A stretch of DNA of 59,211 bases from Desulfobacterales bacterium (GCA_023143455.1 JAGLHT010000013.1:1-59211), one strand, 5' to 3'; counted from the stretch's first letter, positions 8,863 through 17,675 are shown. Made by a program: numbers and translations. The notes: generated by a model not told the origin, from the letters alone.

Positions 8863-10125
8863 TTAATTATTCTTTTTTAAAAATTCAACAATATCTGCCA
8901 CTGGATTATCACTGCTAATTGATATTTGCTCTCTTGTATTCATATTCCTTAATACCAGTGGGTTTTCTTTAATCTCTTTTCTCCCTGCAATAAGAACATG
9001 TTTGGCGCATAGCTTATCAGCTCTTTTCATAAGGCTTTTTAAACTTTTGCCTCTATAATCAATCTCTGTTCTAATACCTTGAAGATTCAAATCAGTTGAC
9101 CAATGATATCCCTCTTCAATAGCAGAATCTCCCAAAGCTATAATAAAAAGATCAAGCTCTTGATCATCAACACTTTTATTAAGAGTTTCCATAACCTGGA
9201 CAAGCCTGTCAAACCCGATTGCAAAACCGATTGCCGGAATATCAGGACCTCCCATCTCTTTAACAAGCAGGTCATAACGACCTCCGCCTGCCACTGCGCT
9301 TTGAGCACCAAGACTTGTTGTCTGTATTTCAAAGGCTGTCCTGGTATAATAATCAAGTCCCCGTACAAGAGTTTTATCCTCAATGAATTCAACTTTTTGT
9401 TTTTTAAGAGTTTTTTTTACTATATTAAAATGATCCTGGCATTCTTTGCAAAGAAAATCCAAATTTGTAGGGGCATCTTTCAAGGCTTCTTTACATTGAG
9501 GCACTTTGCAATCAAGCGTTCTTAAAGGGTTGCTATCCTTGCGTCTCAGGCAGTCAGCACAAAGCTCTGTTTTTTTTGATTCCAATAACTTTAAAAGCGC
9601 TTTTTGAAAATCAGGTCTGCATTCAGGACAGCCAAGGGAATTTATATGAGCTTTAAGATCACTAAGCCCAAGTCTTTTAAACAGCTCGTTGAGCAAAAAT
9701 ATAAGGTTTGCGTCAACATAGGGTGCAGCAACACCAAAAATCTCTGCGTCAATCTGATAAAACTGACGATATCTTCCTTTTTGAGGTCTTTCCCGTCGAA
9801 ACATAGGTCCGATGGTATAAAATTTTCTCACAGGATCAGATGCATACATTTTATGCTGAACATATGCTCTGACCATTGATGCAGTGGCTTCTGGTCTTAA
9901 TGTAAGTTTGTCACCTTTTCTATCAGGAAAAGTATACATTTCTTTTTCAACAATATCAGTAGCCTCACCAATACTTCTGGCAAAAACTTCTGTTTTTTCG
10001 AGTATTGGTAATCGGATTTCATCAAAACCAAAATCTTTAAAAAGCTTTTTTGCTTCTTTTTCAACCTTTTGCCACAATTTGATATTCTCAGGAAGAATAT
10101 CTCTAAACCCACGTATAATCTGCAT
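8863..10125 (-). CDS. hisS: histidine--tRNA ligase
   Basis: HisRS (420 aa), class II. Motif 1 region: GFRDILPENI and the LPILEKTEVFARSIGEATDIVEKEMY stretch. Motif 2: LRPEATASMVRAYVQH and GPMFRRERPQKGRYRQFYQID. Histidine-specific motifs: LVRGLDYYTRTAFEI and GGGRYDLLVKEMGG. The C-terminal HGTP anticodon-binding domain begins near residue 325. Four Cys between about 165 and 200 (CPEC, CADC) could bind a metal, as in some HisRS. First gene of hisS-aspS. Confidence 0.97.
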   Translation of the reverse strand: MQIIRGFRDILPENIKLWQKVEKEAKKLFKDFGFDEIRLPILEKTEVFARSIGEATDIVEKEMYTFPDRKGDKLTLRPEATASMVRAYVQHKMYASDPVRKFYTIGPMFRRERPQKGRYRQFYQIDAEIFGVAAPYVDANLIFLLNELFKRLGLSDLKAHINSLGCPECRPDFQKALLKLLESKKTELCADCLRRKDSNPLRTLDCKVPQCKEALKDAPTNLDFLCKECQDHFNIVKKTLKKQKVEFIEDKTLVRGLDYYTRTAFEIQTTSLGAQSAVAGGGRYDLLVKEMGGPDIPAIGFAIGFDRLVQVMETLNKSVDDQELDLFIIALGDSAIEEGYHWSTDLNLQGIRTEIDYRGKSLKSLMKRADKLCAKHVLIAGRKEIKENPLVLRNMNTREQISISSDNPVADIVEFLKKNN

Positions 10126-10181
10126 ATTTTTCTATAGTAAAACTTATAATATTATTATCAAATAAAATTAACCAAACTTGT

Positions 10182-10211
10182 AATATAATCAAAACAAGGA
10201 CATAAAGTCAA
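10182..10211 (-). promoter_or_regulatory. sigma-70-type promoter of hisS-aspS
   Basis: On the minus strand, TTGACT (10206-10211) and TATATT (10182-10187) are separated by 18 bp, each one mismatch from consensus. This predicts a leader of about 50 nt before hisS. Confidence 0.55.
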
Positions 10212-10236
10212 TATCCAATTTGCCGGAAAATATAAA

Positions 10237-11436
10237 TCAACCAAAATCAACTGGTTTGATTTTAATAATAAAAAAAGAAGAGATAAAATAAAAAACTGCA
10301 AGATAAATAAAAACAATGGTGTACCCTCCGTTGCTTAAATCAAGCAGGAATCCACTTAACCATGGACCTAAAAACCCTGCAATGAACCCGTAAGCTGTAA
10401 AGACAAGTCCAAATATCCTGCCAAAATTAACAAGTCCAAAGCAACGGGATACAAGGGGGGCTGACACTGCAAACATTGCCCCAAAAGCAACCCCTACACA
10501 AGAAGCTAATAAAGAGACAACAACTAAACTGGTTGAAAATATGAGCATGAGATATGCTGAGCCTGATATTAAAAAACATACCATAAGAATTTTTTGATTG
10601 TCAAAATAATCCGCAAGTCTCCCACAAAACAAACGTGAGGCACCATTTGTGATGCTAAAACCAATAAGAATCCAGACATATTGATCAAGGTTGAATCCAA
10701 GAAAATCTCCATAGGATGCAGAAAGTGTTATCATGGATATGCCACTCGCTCCTGCCAGCGCCCATACACCCCATAACAACCAAAAGGGTTTTAATCTAAG
10801 AGTCTTTCTAAAACTTAAAACATGAGACTTGTCTTCTGCTCCAACAGACTTTCTCTTTTCTCTTTTAGCTAAATCAGGTAAACAAATAAAAAACGAAGCT
10901 AATGTTGAGATTGCCAAACATAGTAATGCTGCAATACTTGTCATAACAAATGCTCCATAAGACATGAGCAACATTGTAAGAAAGGGTGAAACTATTGCAG
11001 TGCTTCCTCCAAAAAGTAAATTCACCATCCCTGTTGAAGTCCCTTTGTTTTCAGGAAAAATAAGTTGAACAACAGTTAGTACTGGGATATAAACAAATCC
11101 ACAAAAAAATCCTGTTACAACTGCCCAAACATAAATCATTGTCATGGAGCTTGCATAGCCAACGCAAAACATACTGATGCCACAAATAAAATTACCAAGA
11201 AAAATTAAATAATGATATTTGATTTTTTCCTGAAGCTTTCCTGTGAGATACATTGAACAACCAGTACCTATAAGAAGAAAAAACATCAATCTGCCAACAT
11301 CTTCTTTTCCGACATCAAACGTTTCCTGCCAGTAAGATGTCATTACTCCTGGAAACCCAAACACAAACGATCCAACAAAGAAGATTGCAACACAGCACAA
11401 TAGAAAATTTTTTCTTTTCAGGTAAGAATCCATCAA
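10237..11436 (-). CDS. MFS transporter, OFA (oxalate/formate antiporter-like) family
   Basis: A 399-residue integral membrane protein with about 12 hydrophobic segments and a central hydrophilic loop near residue 190-205. Typical OFA features are the first helix ending in GFPGVMTSYWQETF and the motif MYLTGKLQEK between helices 2 and 3. The ligand may be a carboxylate such as oxalate or formate, or a monocarboxylate; the sequence alone does not decide. It is divergent from the hydrogenase locus across about 110-210 bp of AT-rich DNA, which must contain promoters for both directions. A formate-type substrate would fit an H2/formate-using anaerobe, but this is conjecture. Confidence 0.82.
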   Translation of the reverse strand: MMDSYLKRKNFLLCCVAIFFVGSFVFGFPGVMTSYWQETFDVGKEDVGRLMFFLLIGTGCSMYLTGKLQEKIKYHYLIFLGNFICGISMFCVGYASSMTMIYVWAVVTGFFCGFVYIPVLTVVQLIFPENKGTSTGMVNLLFGGSTAIVSPFLTMLLMSYGAFVMTSIAALLCLAISTLASFFICLPDLAKREKRKSVGAEDKSHVLSFRKTLRLKPFWLLWGVWALAGASGISMITLSASYGDFLGFNLDQYVWILIGFSITNGASRLFCGRLADYFDNQKILMVCFLISGSAYLMLIFSTSLVVVSLLASCVGVAFGAMFAVSAPLVSRCFGLVNFGRIFGLVFTAYGFIAGFLGPWLSGFLLDLSNGGYTIVFIYLAVFYFISSFFIIKIKPVDFG

Positions 11437-11547
11437 TAAAAATCCTTAAGAAGTTATTATTGACATAGTATATATAATATTATGATCAACATTTTCAATA
11501 TAAAATACCATTATTACTATTTTCAATATCAAACAGGTAGTAAATAG

Positions 11548-12246
11548 GAAAAACCAGGAGTTTCCAGGAGAGATTTTCTTAAAACCTTAACTGGAACAGC
11601 CGCTGGAATTGGTATTTCACAGATCTTTAACCCTGCAGTTGTTTTAGCGATGAAAAAAGGATTAAAAAATCATCCTGTGCTCTGGATTCAGGGTCAGGGC
11701 TGTACTGGGTGTTCAGTATCATTATTGAACAGTGTTGAGCCCACTATAGCTAATATTCTTTTGAAGGTTATTATTGCACTTGGTACCTGTGCATCATATG
11801 GTGGAATACCTGCTGCCAAGGGTAGCGTCACTGGTGCTAAAGGTGTAACAGAAATATTCAAACAATATGGTATTAAAACACCTACTATTAATCTTCCAGG
11901 CTGTCCAATGCATCCTGATTGGGTTGTAGGATCAATTCTACATCTGCTCGAAAAAGGTGTTCCTGAGCTTGATGCTGATGGACGTCCAGTTCTTTTCTAT
12001 GGTGAAAATATTCATGAAAACTGCCCACACCTTGACGAACTGGATAACGATATTATGGCTAAAACGTTATCAGATCCAAAGGGTTGTCGAATGGACCAAG
12101 GCTGTGCCGGACCAAATACATCTGCTGACTGTTTCAAACGCAAATGGAACAGCGGTCTTAACTGGTGTGTAGACAATTCAATCTGTATTGGATGTGTTGA
12201 ACCAGGATTTCCTGATGCATCATCACCCTTCTATGTAGCTAAATAA
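11548..12246 (+). CDS. hysB: [NiFeSe] hydrogenase small subunit HysB: no start codon at its N-terminus and a large internal deletion
   Basis: The frame begins after a TAG at 11545 and reads a twin-arginine signal (SRRDFLK, then a hydrophobic stretch ending before KKGLKNHP), so the protein would be exported folded with HysA. Cluster ligands CTGC, GTCASYGG and LPGCP are present, as are the C-terminal cysteines ENCPHL, GCRMDQGC and CIGCVEPGF. From memory of HysB proteins, about 70-75 residues are missing between LLKVI and IALGTCA, precisely in frame; a GTTATT-type short repeat at the junction fits slippage. No ATG, GTG or TTG precedes the signal; the first ATG (11650) lies after it. Adding TG at CCAGGAGTT would restore an ATG. 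Either a decayed gene or an assembly fault. Confidence 0.75.
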   Translation, partial: EKPGVSRRDFLKTLTGTAAGIGISQIFNPAVVLAMKKGLKNHPVLWIQGQGCTGCSVSLLNSVEPTIANILLKVIIALGTCASYGGIPAAKGSVTGAKGVTEIFKQYGIKTPTINLPGCPMHPDWVVGSILHLLEKGVPELDADGRPVLFYGENIHENCPHLDELDNDIMAKTLSDPKGCRMDQGCAGPNTSADCFKRKWNSGLNWCVDNSICIGCVEPGFPDASSPFYVAK

Positions 12247-12274
12247 ATAAAAACAAGACCAAGGAGGTTTTAAT

Positions 12275-13786
12275 ATGGCAGGTTGTAAACCACAATCGGA
12301 ACCAGCTGGCTCCGGTAAAAAAATAAAGGTCTCCATTGATCCTGTAACCAGGGCCGAGGGACATCTTAAAGTAGAAGTTGAAGTAAAGGATGGGAAGGTT
12401 GTTGATGCCAGAGTTTTTGGTGGCATGTATCGTGGCTTCGAGCAAATTCTTAAAGGCAGAGACCCAAGAGATGCTTCCCAGATTACACAGAGAATATGCG
12501 GTGTTTGCCCTACAGCCCATGCTCAAGCATCAGCTTTAGCTCTTGATGATGCATTCGGCGTAACACTTACTGACAATGGAAGAATTGCAAGAAACCTTAT
12601 TTTAGGTGCAAATTACCTTCAGTCTCATATTCTTCATTTCTATCATCTTGCAGCACTTGATTATGTAAATGGTCCTAATGTTGCACCGTTTATCCCAAGA
12701 TATGAAAAAAATGATATTCGCCTTGACAAAGCAACTAATGCAGTCGGTGTTGATCAATATCTTGAAGCTCTTGAGATGAGAAAAATATGCCATGAAATGG
12801 TAGCTTTACTTGGTGGTAAAATGCCTCATGTTTCAGGAGTTGTTGTTGGTGGAACCACTGAAATCCCTTCAGCTTCAATTCTTAATGAATATGCAAAACG
12901 TTTTAAAATAATTAAGAAATTTGTTGAAGAAAAATACCTTCCTTTAGTATATCTACTTGTAGGACCTTATGGTGATCTTCTCAAATGCGGTGGTGGGCAT
13001 AAAAACCTTATCTCATTTGGTGTATTCCCAATGGATGCAGCAGGTAACACATTATTAAAATCTGGTGTATATACTGATGGTAACTTTTCAAAATTTGATT
13101 CTGACAAAATTAGAGAATATGTAAAACATTCTTTCTTTGATGATTCTACAACTGGACTCAATCCTAAAGTAGGTAAAACTCAGCCAGATCCAGAAAAAGC
13201 TGGCGCATACAGTTTTATCAAAGCACCTCGATATGCTGGGAAACCCCATGAAGCAGGTCCACTTGCGAGAGTATGGATAACAAATCCAGGACTTTCAAAA
13301 ACTGGTCAGCAAGCTCTTGGCGTTAAAAAAGTTCGTGATATTGGTGATGCAGCGTTCTCAATTCTTGGAAGACATGTTGCAAGAGCTGAGGAAACTTTAG
13401 TTGTTGCAACTGCTGTGGAACAATGGCTAAGCGAAGCAAAACCAGGAAAAGAAACATTAGTTCCTACTCCAATTCCAAAATCTGCTGAAGGTCTTGGACT
13501 GTCTGAAGCACCTCGTGGAGCACTGCTTCATTATGTTGATATCAAAGATAGTGTAATTAGTAATTATCAGATTACATCTGCAACTATCTGGAATGCTAAC
13601 CCAATGGATGATATGGGACAAAGAGGTCCTATTGAAAAAGCTCTTATTGGGGTTCCAGTACCAGATCCTAAAAATCCGGTTAATGTGGGGCGTCTGATAC
13701 GCTCCTTTGATCCATGACTGGGTTGCGCCGTCCACGTGTTGGACGCAGATACTGGTAAAGTTACAGTTGTTGATGTACCTCTCTAA
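12275..13786 (+). CDS. hysA: [NiFeSe] hydrogenase large subunit HysA, selenocysteine-containing
   Basis: The large subunit (503 aa reading UGA 13715-13717 as Sec) carries the Ni-Fe site for periplasmic H2 oxidation. The N-terminal metal motif RICGVC is at residues 73-78. The C-terminal motif reads DP-Sec-LGC with Sec481 and Cys484, in place of the usual DPCxxC. The frame continues after the UGA for 22 codons to TAA 13784-13786, with CAVH marking the expected maturation cleavage site and a 16-residue tail removed by the protease. The N-terminus lacks a signal and would be co-exported with HysB. A conventional caller would stop at 13717. A stem-loop follows the UGA. AGGAGG precedes the ATG. Confidence 0.95.
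13718..13747 (+). promoter_or_regulatory. bacterial SECIS element of hysA
   Basis: Immediately after the UGA, a stem of GTCCA (13730-13734) and TGGAC (13740-13744) encloses the loop CGTGT, with TGC/GCA pairs extending it below a small bulge. The upper stem begins 12 nt after the UGA, as expected for SelB-dependent selenocysteine insertion in bacteria. Confidence 0.7.
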
Positions 13787-13810
13787 TAACTGAGTTTTAA
13801 AATTTGTATA

Positions 13811-13840
13811 AAAAAGGGTGAATTTTTTTCACCCCTTTTT
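13811..13840 (+). terminator. intrinsic terminator after hysBA
   Basis: GGGTGAA (13816-13822) pairs with TTCACCC (13828-13834), with a T-rich loop and a trailing T run (13836-13840); the A run before the stem makes it potentially bidirectional. It lies 30 nt after the hysA stop and before the protease gene, which therefore may be read through or have its own promoter. Confidence 0.75.
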
Positions 13841-13870
13841 GTTTTATATTATTGATGGAAAAATACAAAC

Positions 13871-14352
13871 ATGGAAAAACTGAAAAAACTTCTTGTACTG
13901 GGTGTTGGGAATATTCTAATGATGGACGAAGGTATTGGTGTCCATGCAATATATGAATTCTGGAAAGAAAAGGAAAACTATGACGAAAACCTAGTGGATT
14001 TCATAGACGGAGGAACTTTTACCCAGGATATCTTCTATCTCTTTGAAAAATATGAAACCCTTCTTGTTCTTGATATTGTCAGAGCAGGCAAAAAACCTGG
14101 AACAATCTATCGGCTTTTGGAAGACGAGCTTAGAAGGGATAAAAACCAACCATTATCATTACATGATATAGATCTTCTTGATTCTCTTGATATGACTGCT
14201 ATGGCAGGGCACAAACCAGAGCTTATAGTTCTTGGGATTGAACCTGAAAAGATAGATTGGGATACTGAGCTGACACCAACTTTAAAAAAGCATTTCCTGC
14301 GTTTGTGCAGGCTGCAAGGAATGAAATCAAAAGTATCTTGGAGCAAGCTTAA
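13871..14352 (+). CDS. hydrogenase maturation protease (HysD/HupD-type), frameshifted near its C-terminus
   Basis: The endopeptidase that removes the C-terminal tail of the large subunit after nickel insertion. Family motifs: VLGVGNILMMDEGIGVHA with the nickel-sensing Glu/Asp, DGGTF, VLDIVRAGKKPG, and MAGHKPELIVLGIEP. As sequenced, the frame runs to 14533 and ends in an unrelated low-quality tail. If one A is added to the six-A run at 14284-14289, the frame instead ends LKKAFPAFVQAARNEIK... at TAA 14350-14352, giving a normal protease of about 160 residues. So there is a one-base deletion, either real or a sequencing error. It follows hysA, its substrate. Confidence 0.85.
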
Positions 14353-14434
14353 GCAAAACACAATCTGCGCAAGTTTGCGACGACCAAACCCGTTACGGCC
14401 TGTTCACCTTGCGCTCGCAAGTTTGGATATTTCG

Positions 14435-14531
14435 ACAAGTTCTAAAATAAGCTGCACTAAACAGCAAAACTCGGGAAAATACACCCTCAAACACTTGCTG
14501 TTCTTAACGTTCCGCTCATTTAAGAACTTGT
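14435..14531. repeat. 97-bp nested palindrome (possible mobile or dispersed repeat element)
   Basis: Outer arms ACAAGTTCTAAAAT (14435-14448) and ATTTAAGAACTTGT (14518-14531) are complementary at 13 of 14 positions. Inner arms AACAGCAA (14460-14467) and TTGCTGTT (14495-14502) share nearly the same centre. The element is more GC-rich than its flanks and sits in the gap after the hydrogenase protease. The nested, imperfectly paired layout recalls MITEs, REP-type elements or integron attC sites, but I see no integrase or clear attC core. Confidence 0.55.
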
Positions 14532-14723
14532 AACAAAATCATCCAAAGATAGACTCGCCGCAAGGCAAACAAACCTTCACTGGATGGTGGCAACAATTCC
14601 CCATGCATCGCCCCTGAGGGTTAAAGGCTCGAATCAGAACATCCGCTTTAAATTTAATATCTCATAAAAAAATATTTACTTAACAGGATTTATAATGTTA
14701 TTGATATAAGGAAAATATAAACA
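14532..14723. other. intergenic remainder after the palindrome
   Basis: A stretch of relatively GC-rich DNA (to about 14640), with an IR-like ATCCA...TGGAT pair, then AT-rich DNA. No gene is recognised. Its composition matches the palindrome, so both may belong to one repeat unit. Confidence 0.35.
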
Positions 14724-14764
14724 ATTGTTCTTACACCTCAACAATTTGATGATATAAGAACAAT
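14724..14764. promoter_or_regulatory. 10-bp inverted repeat upstream of the AAA ATPase gene
   Basis: ATTGTTCTTA (14724-14733) and TAAGAACAAT (14755-14764) are perfect inverted copies separated by 21 bp, about 115 nt before the ATPase start. It could be an operator. The same stretch also reads as a 27-codon protein-like fragment without a start, so it could instead be gene debris. Confidence 0.35.
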
Positions 14765-14878
14765 AAACACTGGCACACATTATATGAAATGTTGGGGAAG
14801 CTAAAAACAAACTATTGAAATAAATATAAGTAAAGCTAAGAAAGACAATGATAGTAGAAAGAATATCGGAGATATATA

Positions 14879-16054
14879 ATGAAAATCGAAAAAATTTCAA
14901 TTAAAAATTTCAAAGTTTTCAAGAACGTTGTTTTTAATAATTTAGGAAGCATGACCGTTCTTGTTGGTGCAAATGGTACTGGTAAATCAACCTTTTTTGA
15001 TGTGCTTGGATTTTTAAAAGATGCTCTTTTTTACAATGTCGGTGTTGCACTCTCAAGAAGAGGTGGTTTTAAAGAAGTGATAAGCCGTGGAGTAGATGAC
15101 AACATTGAAATTGAAATAAAATTCAGAGAACCATCCGGCAAATTGGCCACCTATTTTTTGTCAATTGGACAAAAAGATAAAAAGCCAATTATTTTACGAG
15201 AAATACTCAAATTTAGAAGAGGGAAAAAGGGACAGCCGTGGCATTTTTTAGATTTTAAAGAAGGAATTGGCAAAGCAATTACCAATGAAGAAGATTATGA
15301 TGGAATAAAGCACGTTGATATCCAAAGAGAAGAACAGCGCTTAGCATCGCATGACACCCTTGCTATAAAGGGGCTTGGGCAATTTCAGAAATTCAAAGTT
15401 GTCAATGTATTTCGAAAAATGATTGAAAAATGGCATGTTTCTGATTTCCATATAAATGCAGCACGAAATATTCAGGATGATGGCTATGCCGAACATCTTT
15501 CTGAAGAAGGCGACAATCTTCCAATTGTTACAAAATTTATCTATGAACATCATCGTAATATTTTTGAGACTATTCTCTCTAAAATGGCATTAAGAGTACC
15601 GGGTATATCACAAGTTGAAGCTAAACCTATGGAAGATGGAAGAATTGTTCTAAAATTTAGAGACGGATCATTCGTAGATCCATTTATTGCCCGTTATGTT
15701 TCTGATGGAACAATAAAAATGTTTGCATATCTGATATTACTTCATGACCCAACTCCACATAATCTTCTCTGTGTTGAAGAGCCAGAAAATCAGCTATATC
15801 CAGAGTTAATGAGTGAGTTGTCGGAAGAATTTAGAGAATATGGAGAGCGAGGTGGGCAAATTTTTGTCACAACACACTCTCCTGATTTCTTAAATGGTAT
15901 TAATCTTGATGAAATATTTTGGCTTGAAAAAAAAGATGGATTTTCTCAGTGTCATAAAGCAAGTGACTTTCCTGAACTCTCAGCACTTGTTAATGAAGGC
16001 GATAAGCCTGGCTATTTATGGAAACAAAAACTTTTCCGTGGTGCCAACCTATGA
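14879..16054 (+). CDS. AAA family ATPase (AAA_21/SMC-like), probable defence-type ATPase
   Basis: A 391-residue soluble ATPase of the RecF/OLD-like group. The N-terminus reads KISIKNFKVFKNV, then Walker A GANGTGKS at 30-37. The C-terminal half has a signature region (YVSDGTIKMFAYLILL), Walker B LLCVEEPENQLYPE, and the H-loop VTTHSPDFL. ATCGGAG precedes the ATG. The stop codon overlaps the next start as ATGA, so translation of the pair is coupled. ATPases of this kind paired with a TOPRIM partner occur in OLD-like and PARIS-type defence systems; that function here is inferred from architecture only. Confidence 0.85.
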   Translation: MKIEKISIKNFKVFKNVVFNNLGSMTVLVGANGTGKSTFFDVLGFLKDALFYNVGVALSRRGGFKEVISRGVDDNIEIEIKFREPSGKLATYFLSIGQKDKKPIILREILKFRRGKKGQPWHFLDFKEGIGKAITNEEDYDGIKHVDIQREEQRLASHDTLAIKGLGQFQKFKVVNVFRKMIEKWHVSDFHINAARNIQDDGYAEHLSEEGDNLPIVTKFIYEHHRNIFETILSKMALRVPGISQVEAKPMEDGRIVLKFRDGSFVDPFIARYVSDGTIKMFAYLILLHDPTPHNLLCVEEPENQLYPELMSELSEEFREYGERGGQIFVTTHSPDFLNGINLDEIFWLEKKDGFSQCHKASDFPELSALVNEGDKPGYLWKQKLFRGANL

Positions 16055-16629
16055 TCCATAAACTTGTTTTTATGACAGAAGAAACTTCTATGGAAGCATT
16101 TTTAAATATTGCTTTGAAAAGACTTTTATCTGATAACTTAAACTTTATGGTTATCCCTCATGAAGGGAAGCAGGATCTTGAGAAATCAATTCCTATCAAA
16201 CTAAGAGCATGGAAAAATAATAATCAGATACATTATCGGTTTATAATTATTCGCGATAAAGATTCTGGAAACTGTGTGATTATTAAAAAAAATTTGAAAA
16301 GTTTATGTACTCAAGCAGGGCGGAAAGATGCCATTGTGATTATTGCAATTCATGAACTGGAATCGTGGTTTATAGGTGATTTACTAGCAATTGAAGCCTC
16401 TTACAAAATTACAGGATTGCATAAAAAGCAATATAAAAATCCCTACAGAAATCCTGATAGCATTGCTAATGCATCTGAACAACTCTTTAAACTTTCAAAA
16501 GACAAAACAAAGGTTGCAAGGGCAAGAAAGATTACAAAAGAAATGAGTTTTCAAGAAAACAAATCATGTAGTTTTAAATATTTTCTGTCTAAAATAAAAG
16601 AACTAAACACAAATGAACAATTTTCTTAA
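16051..16629 (+). CDS. DUF4276 family protein (TOPRIM-like), partner of the AAA ATPase
   Basis: A 192-residue protein. TOPRIM-like acidic residues are visible: an N-terminal Glu in FMTEETSMEAFL, then an Asp pair in IIIRDKDSGNC, and the family motif IHELESWFIGDLLAIE. DUF4276 proteins are usually encoded next to an AAA ATPase. Start ATG 16051 overlaps the ATPase stop; the longer frame from 16018 lies within the ATPase gene and is not used. A role as a nuclease or effector gated by the ATPase is inference. The C-terminus is basic and Lys-rich. Confidence 0.82.
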   Translation: MIHKLVFMTEETSMEAFLNIALKRLLSDNLNFMVIPHEGKQDLEKSIPIKLRAWKNNNQIHYRFIIIRDKDSGNCVIIKKNLKSLCTQAGRKDAIVIIAIHELESWFIGDLLAIEASYKITGLHKKQYKNPYRNPDSIANASEQLFKLSKDKTKVARARKITKEMSFQENKSCSFKYFLSKIKELNTNEQFS

Positions 16630-16687
16630 TAATGCCTTCTGCACAATTTATGGATTCTAACAACAAAAAGAATATGCAAGTGTGAAT

Positions 16688-16730
16688 AGAATACAAGGCT
16701 CTATTATAAAAGATAAGAGCCTTGTATTCT
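16688..16730. terminator. bidirectional terminator between the ATPase cassette and metF
   Basis: AGAATACAAGGCTCT (16688-16702) and AGAGCCTTGTATTCT (16716-16730) form a perfect 15-bp stem with a 13-nt loop, followed by a T-rich tail on the plus strand. It lies between the two converging transcription units. Confidence 0.75.
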
Positions 16731-16745
16731 ATTTAGTATTTTTAT

Positions 16746-17675
16746 TTACACTTCTGGTCTTGGGTAAAGTCCGCTTCTTTCTACTATTTCCGGGACTTTT
16801 TCTTCCCATTCTATTGCCATAATATGAAAGCCTGAAACACCTTTAACTTCTTTTAATCGCTGAATAGCTTCAACGCAAATATCAATTCCTTCTTGAGCCT
16901 GTTTCTCTTTTGGAACACCTGCAAGGCGATCAATAATCGCATCAGGAACATCCATTCCAGGCACTCGGTTCTTCATATATTTTGCCATGCCAACAGATTT
17001 CATTGGTGTCATGCCTGCCATAATAAATGTTTTCTCATGTAAACCTCTTTCCTCAACTCTTTTCATCCATTCTTCAAATTTATCCAAATTGTAAATACAT
17101 TGGGTCTGAATAAACTCTGCCCCACATGCTATTTTTTTGGCAAGACGGGGAACTCTTATTTCAAAGGGATCAGCAAATGGGTTGGCTGCGGCACCTACAA
17201 ACATTTTTGGGGGACGTTTAATATCATCTCCACCAAGAAACTTTCCCTCATCTCTCATGTGGCGAACAGTCTGAACGAGCTGCATGGAATCTAAGTCATG
17301 GACATTCTGACCCTGGGCGCAATCACCAAAGCTTTGATGATCACCTGAAAGACAAAGCATATTATTAATATCAAATGAAGCAGCTCCGAGGATGTCACTT
17401 TGAAGTGCAATCCTGTTTCTGTCTCTTGTTACCATCTGTAGTACTGGTTCTACACCCATTAGTTTGAGATGAATGCAGGCTGCCAAAGATGACATTCTTG
17501 TCATTGCAGTCTGGTTATCTGTGACATTTACGGCATCTACATAATCTTTAATCAGCTTGCCTTTTTCTTTAATTCCTTCAGGATCACTTCCTCTGGGAGG
17601 ACCACATTCAGAAGTGACACCAAGATGCCCGGCTTTTAGAATTTTTTCAAGTTTACTTTCTGTATTTAAACTCAT
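16746..17675 (-). CDS. metF: 5,10-methylenetetrahydrofolate reductase
   Basis: MetF (309 aa) is the FAD-containing TIM-barrel enzyme that reduces methylene-THF to methyl-THF, in the methyl branch of the Wood-Ljungdahl pathway. Visible: SECGPPRG near residue 23 with a Glu at the active-site position, NVTDNQTAMTRMSSLAACIHL, the FAD-contact region CLSGDH, and FIQTQCIYNLDKFEEW. Start ATG overlaps the metV stop as ATGA (17672-17675). MetF in this setting lacks the NADPH-binding extension of E. coli-type enzymes' partners, so electrons likely come through MetV and HdrA/MvhD; that route is inference from gene order. Confidence 0.93.
   Translation of the reverse strand: MSLNTESKLEKILKAGHLGVTSECGPPRGSDPEGIKEKGKLIKDYVDAVNVTDNQTAMTRMSSLAACIHLKLMGVEPVLQMVTRDRNRIALQSDILGAASFDINNMLCLSGDHQSFGDCAQGQNVHDLDSMQLVQTVRHMRDEGKFLGGDDIKRPPKMFVGAAANPFADPFEIRVPRLAKKIACGAEFIQTQCIYNLDKFEEWMKRVEERGLHEKTFIMAGMTPMKSVGMAKYMKNRVPGMDVPDAIIDRLAGVPKEKQAQEGIDICVEAIQRLKEVKGVSGFHIMAIEWEEKVPEIVERSGLYPRPEV

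Noticed and set aside
13871-14533. A 220-residue hydrogenase protease
   Set aside because: The tail after about residue 140 is out of frame; a one-base correction gives the normal C-terminus.
14600-14660. tRNA-like TCGAATC segment
   Set aside because: No acceptor or anticodon stem could be folded around it.
14676-14900. Minus-strand ORF of 74 codons
   Set aside because: AT-rich shadow overlapping the ATPase promoter region and start.
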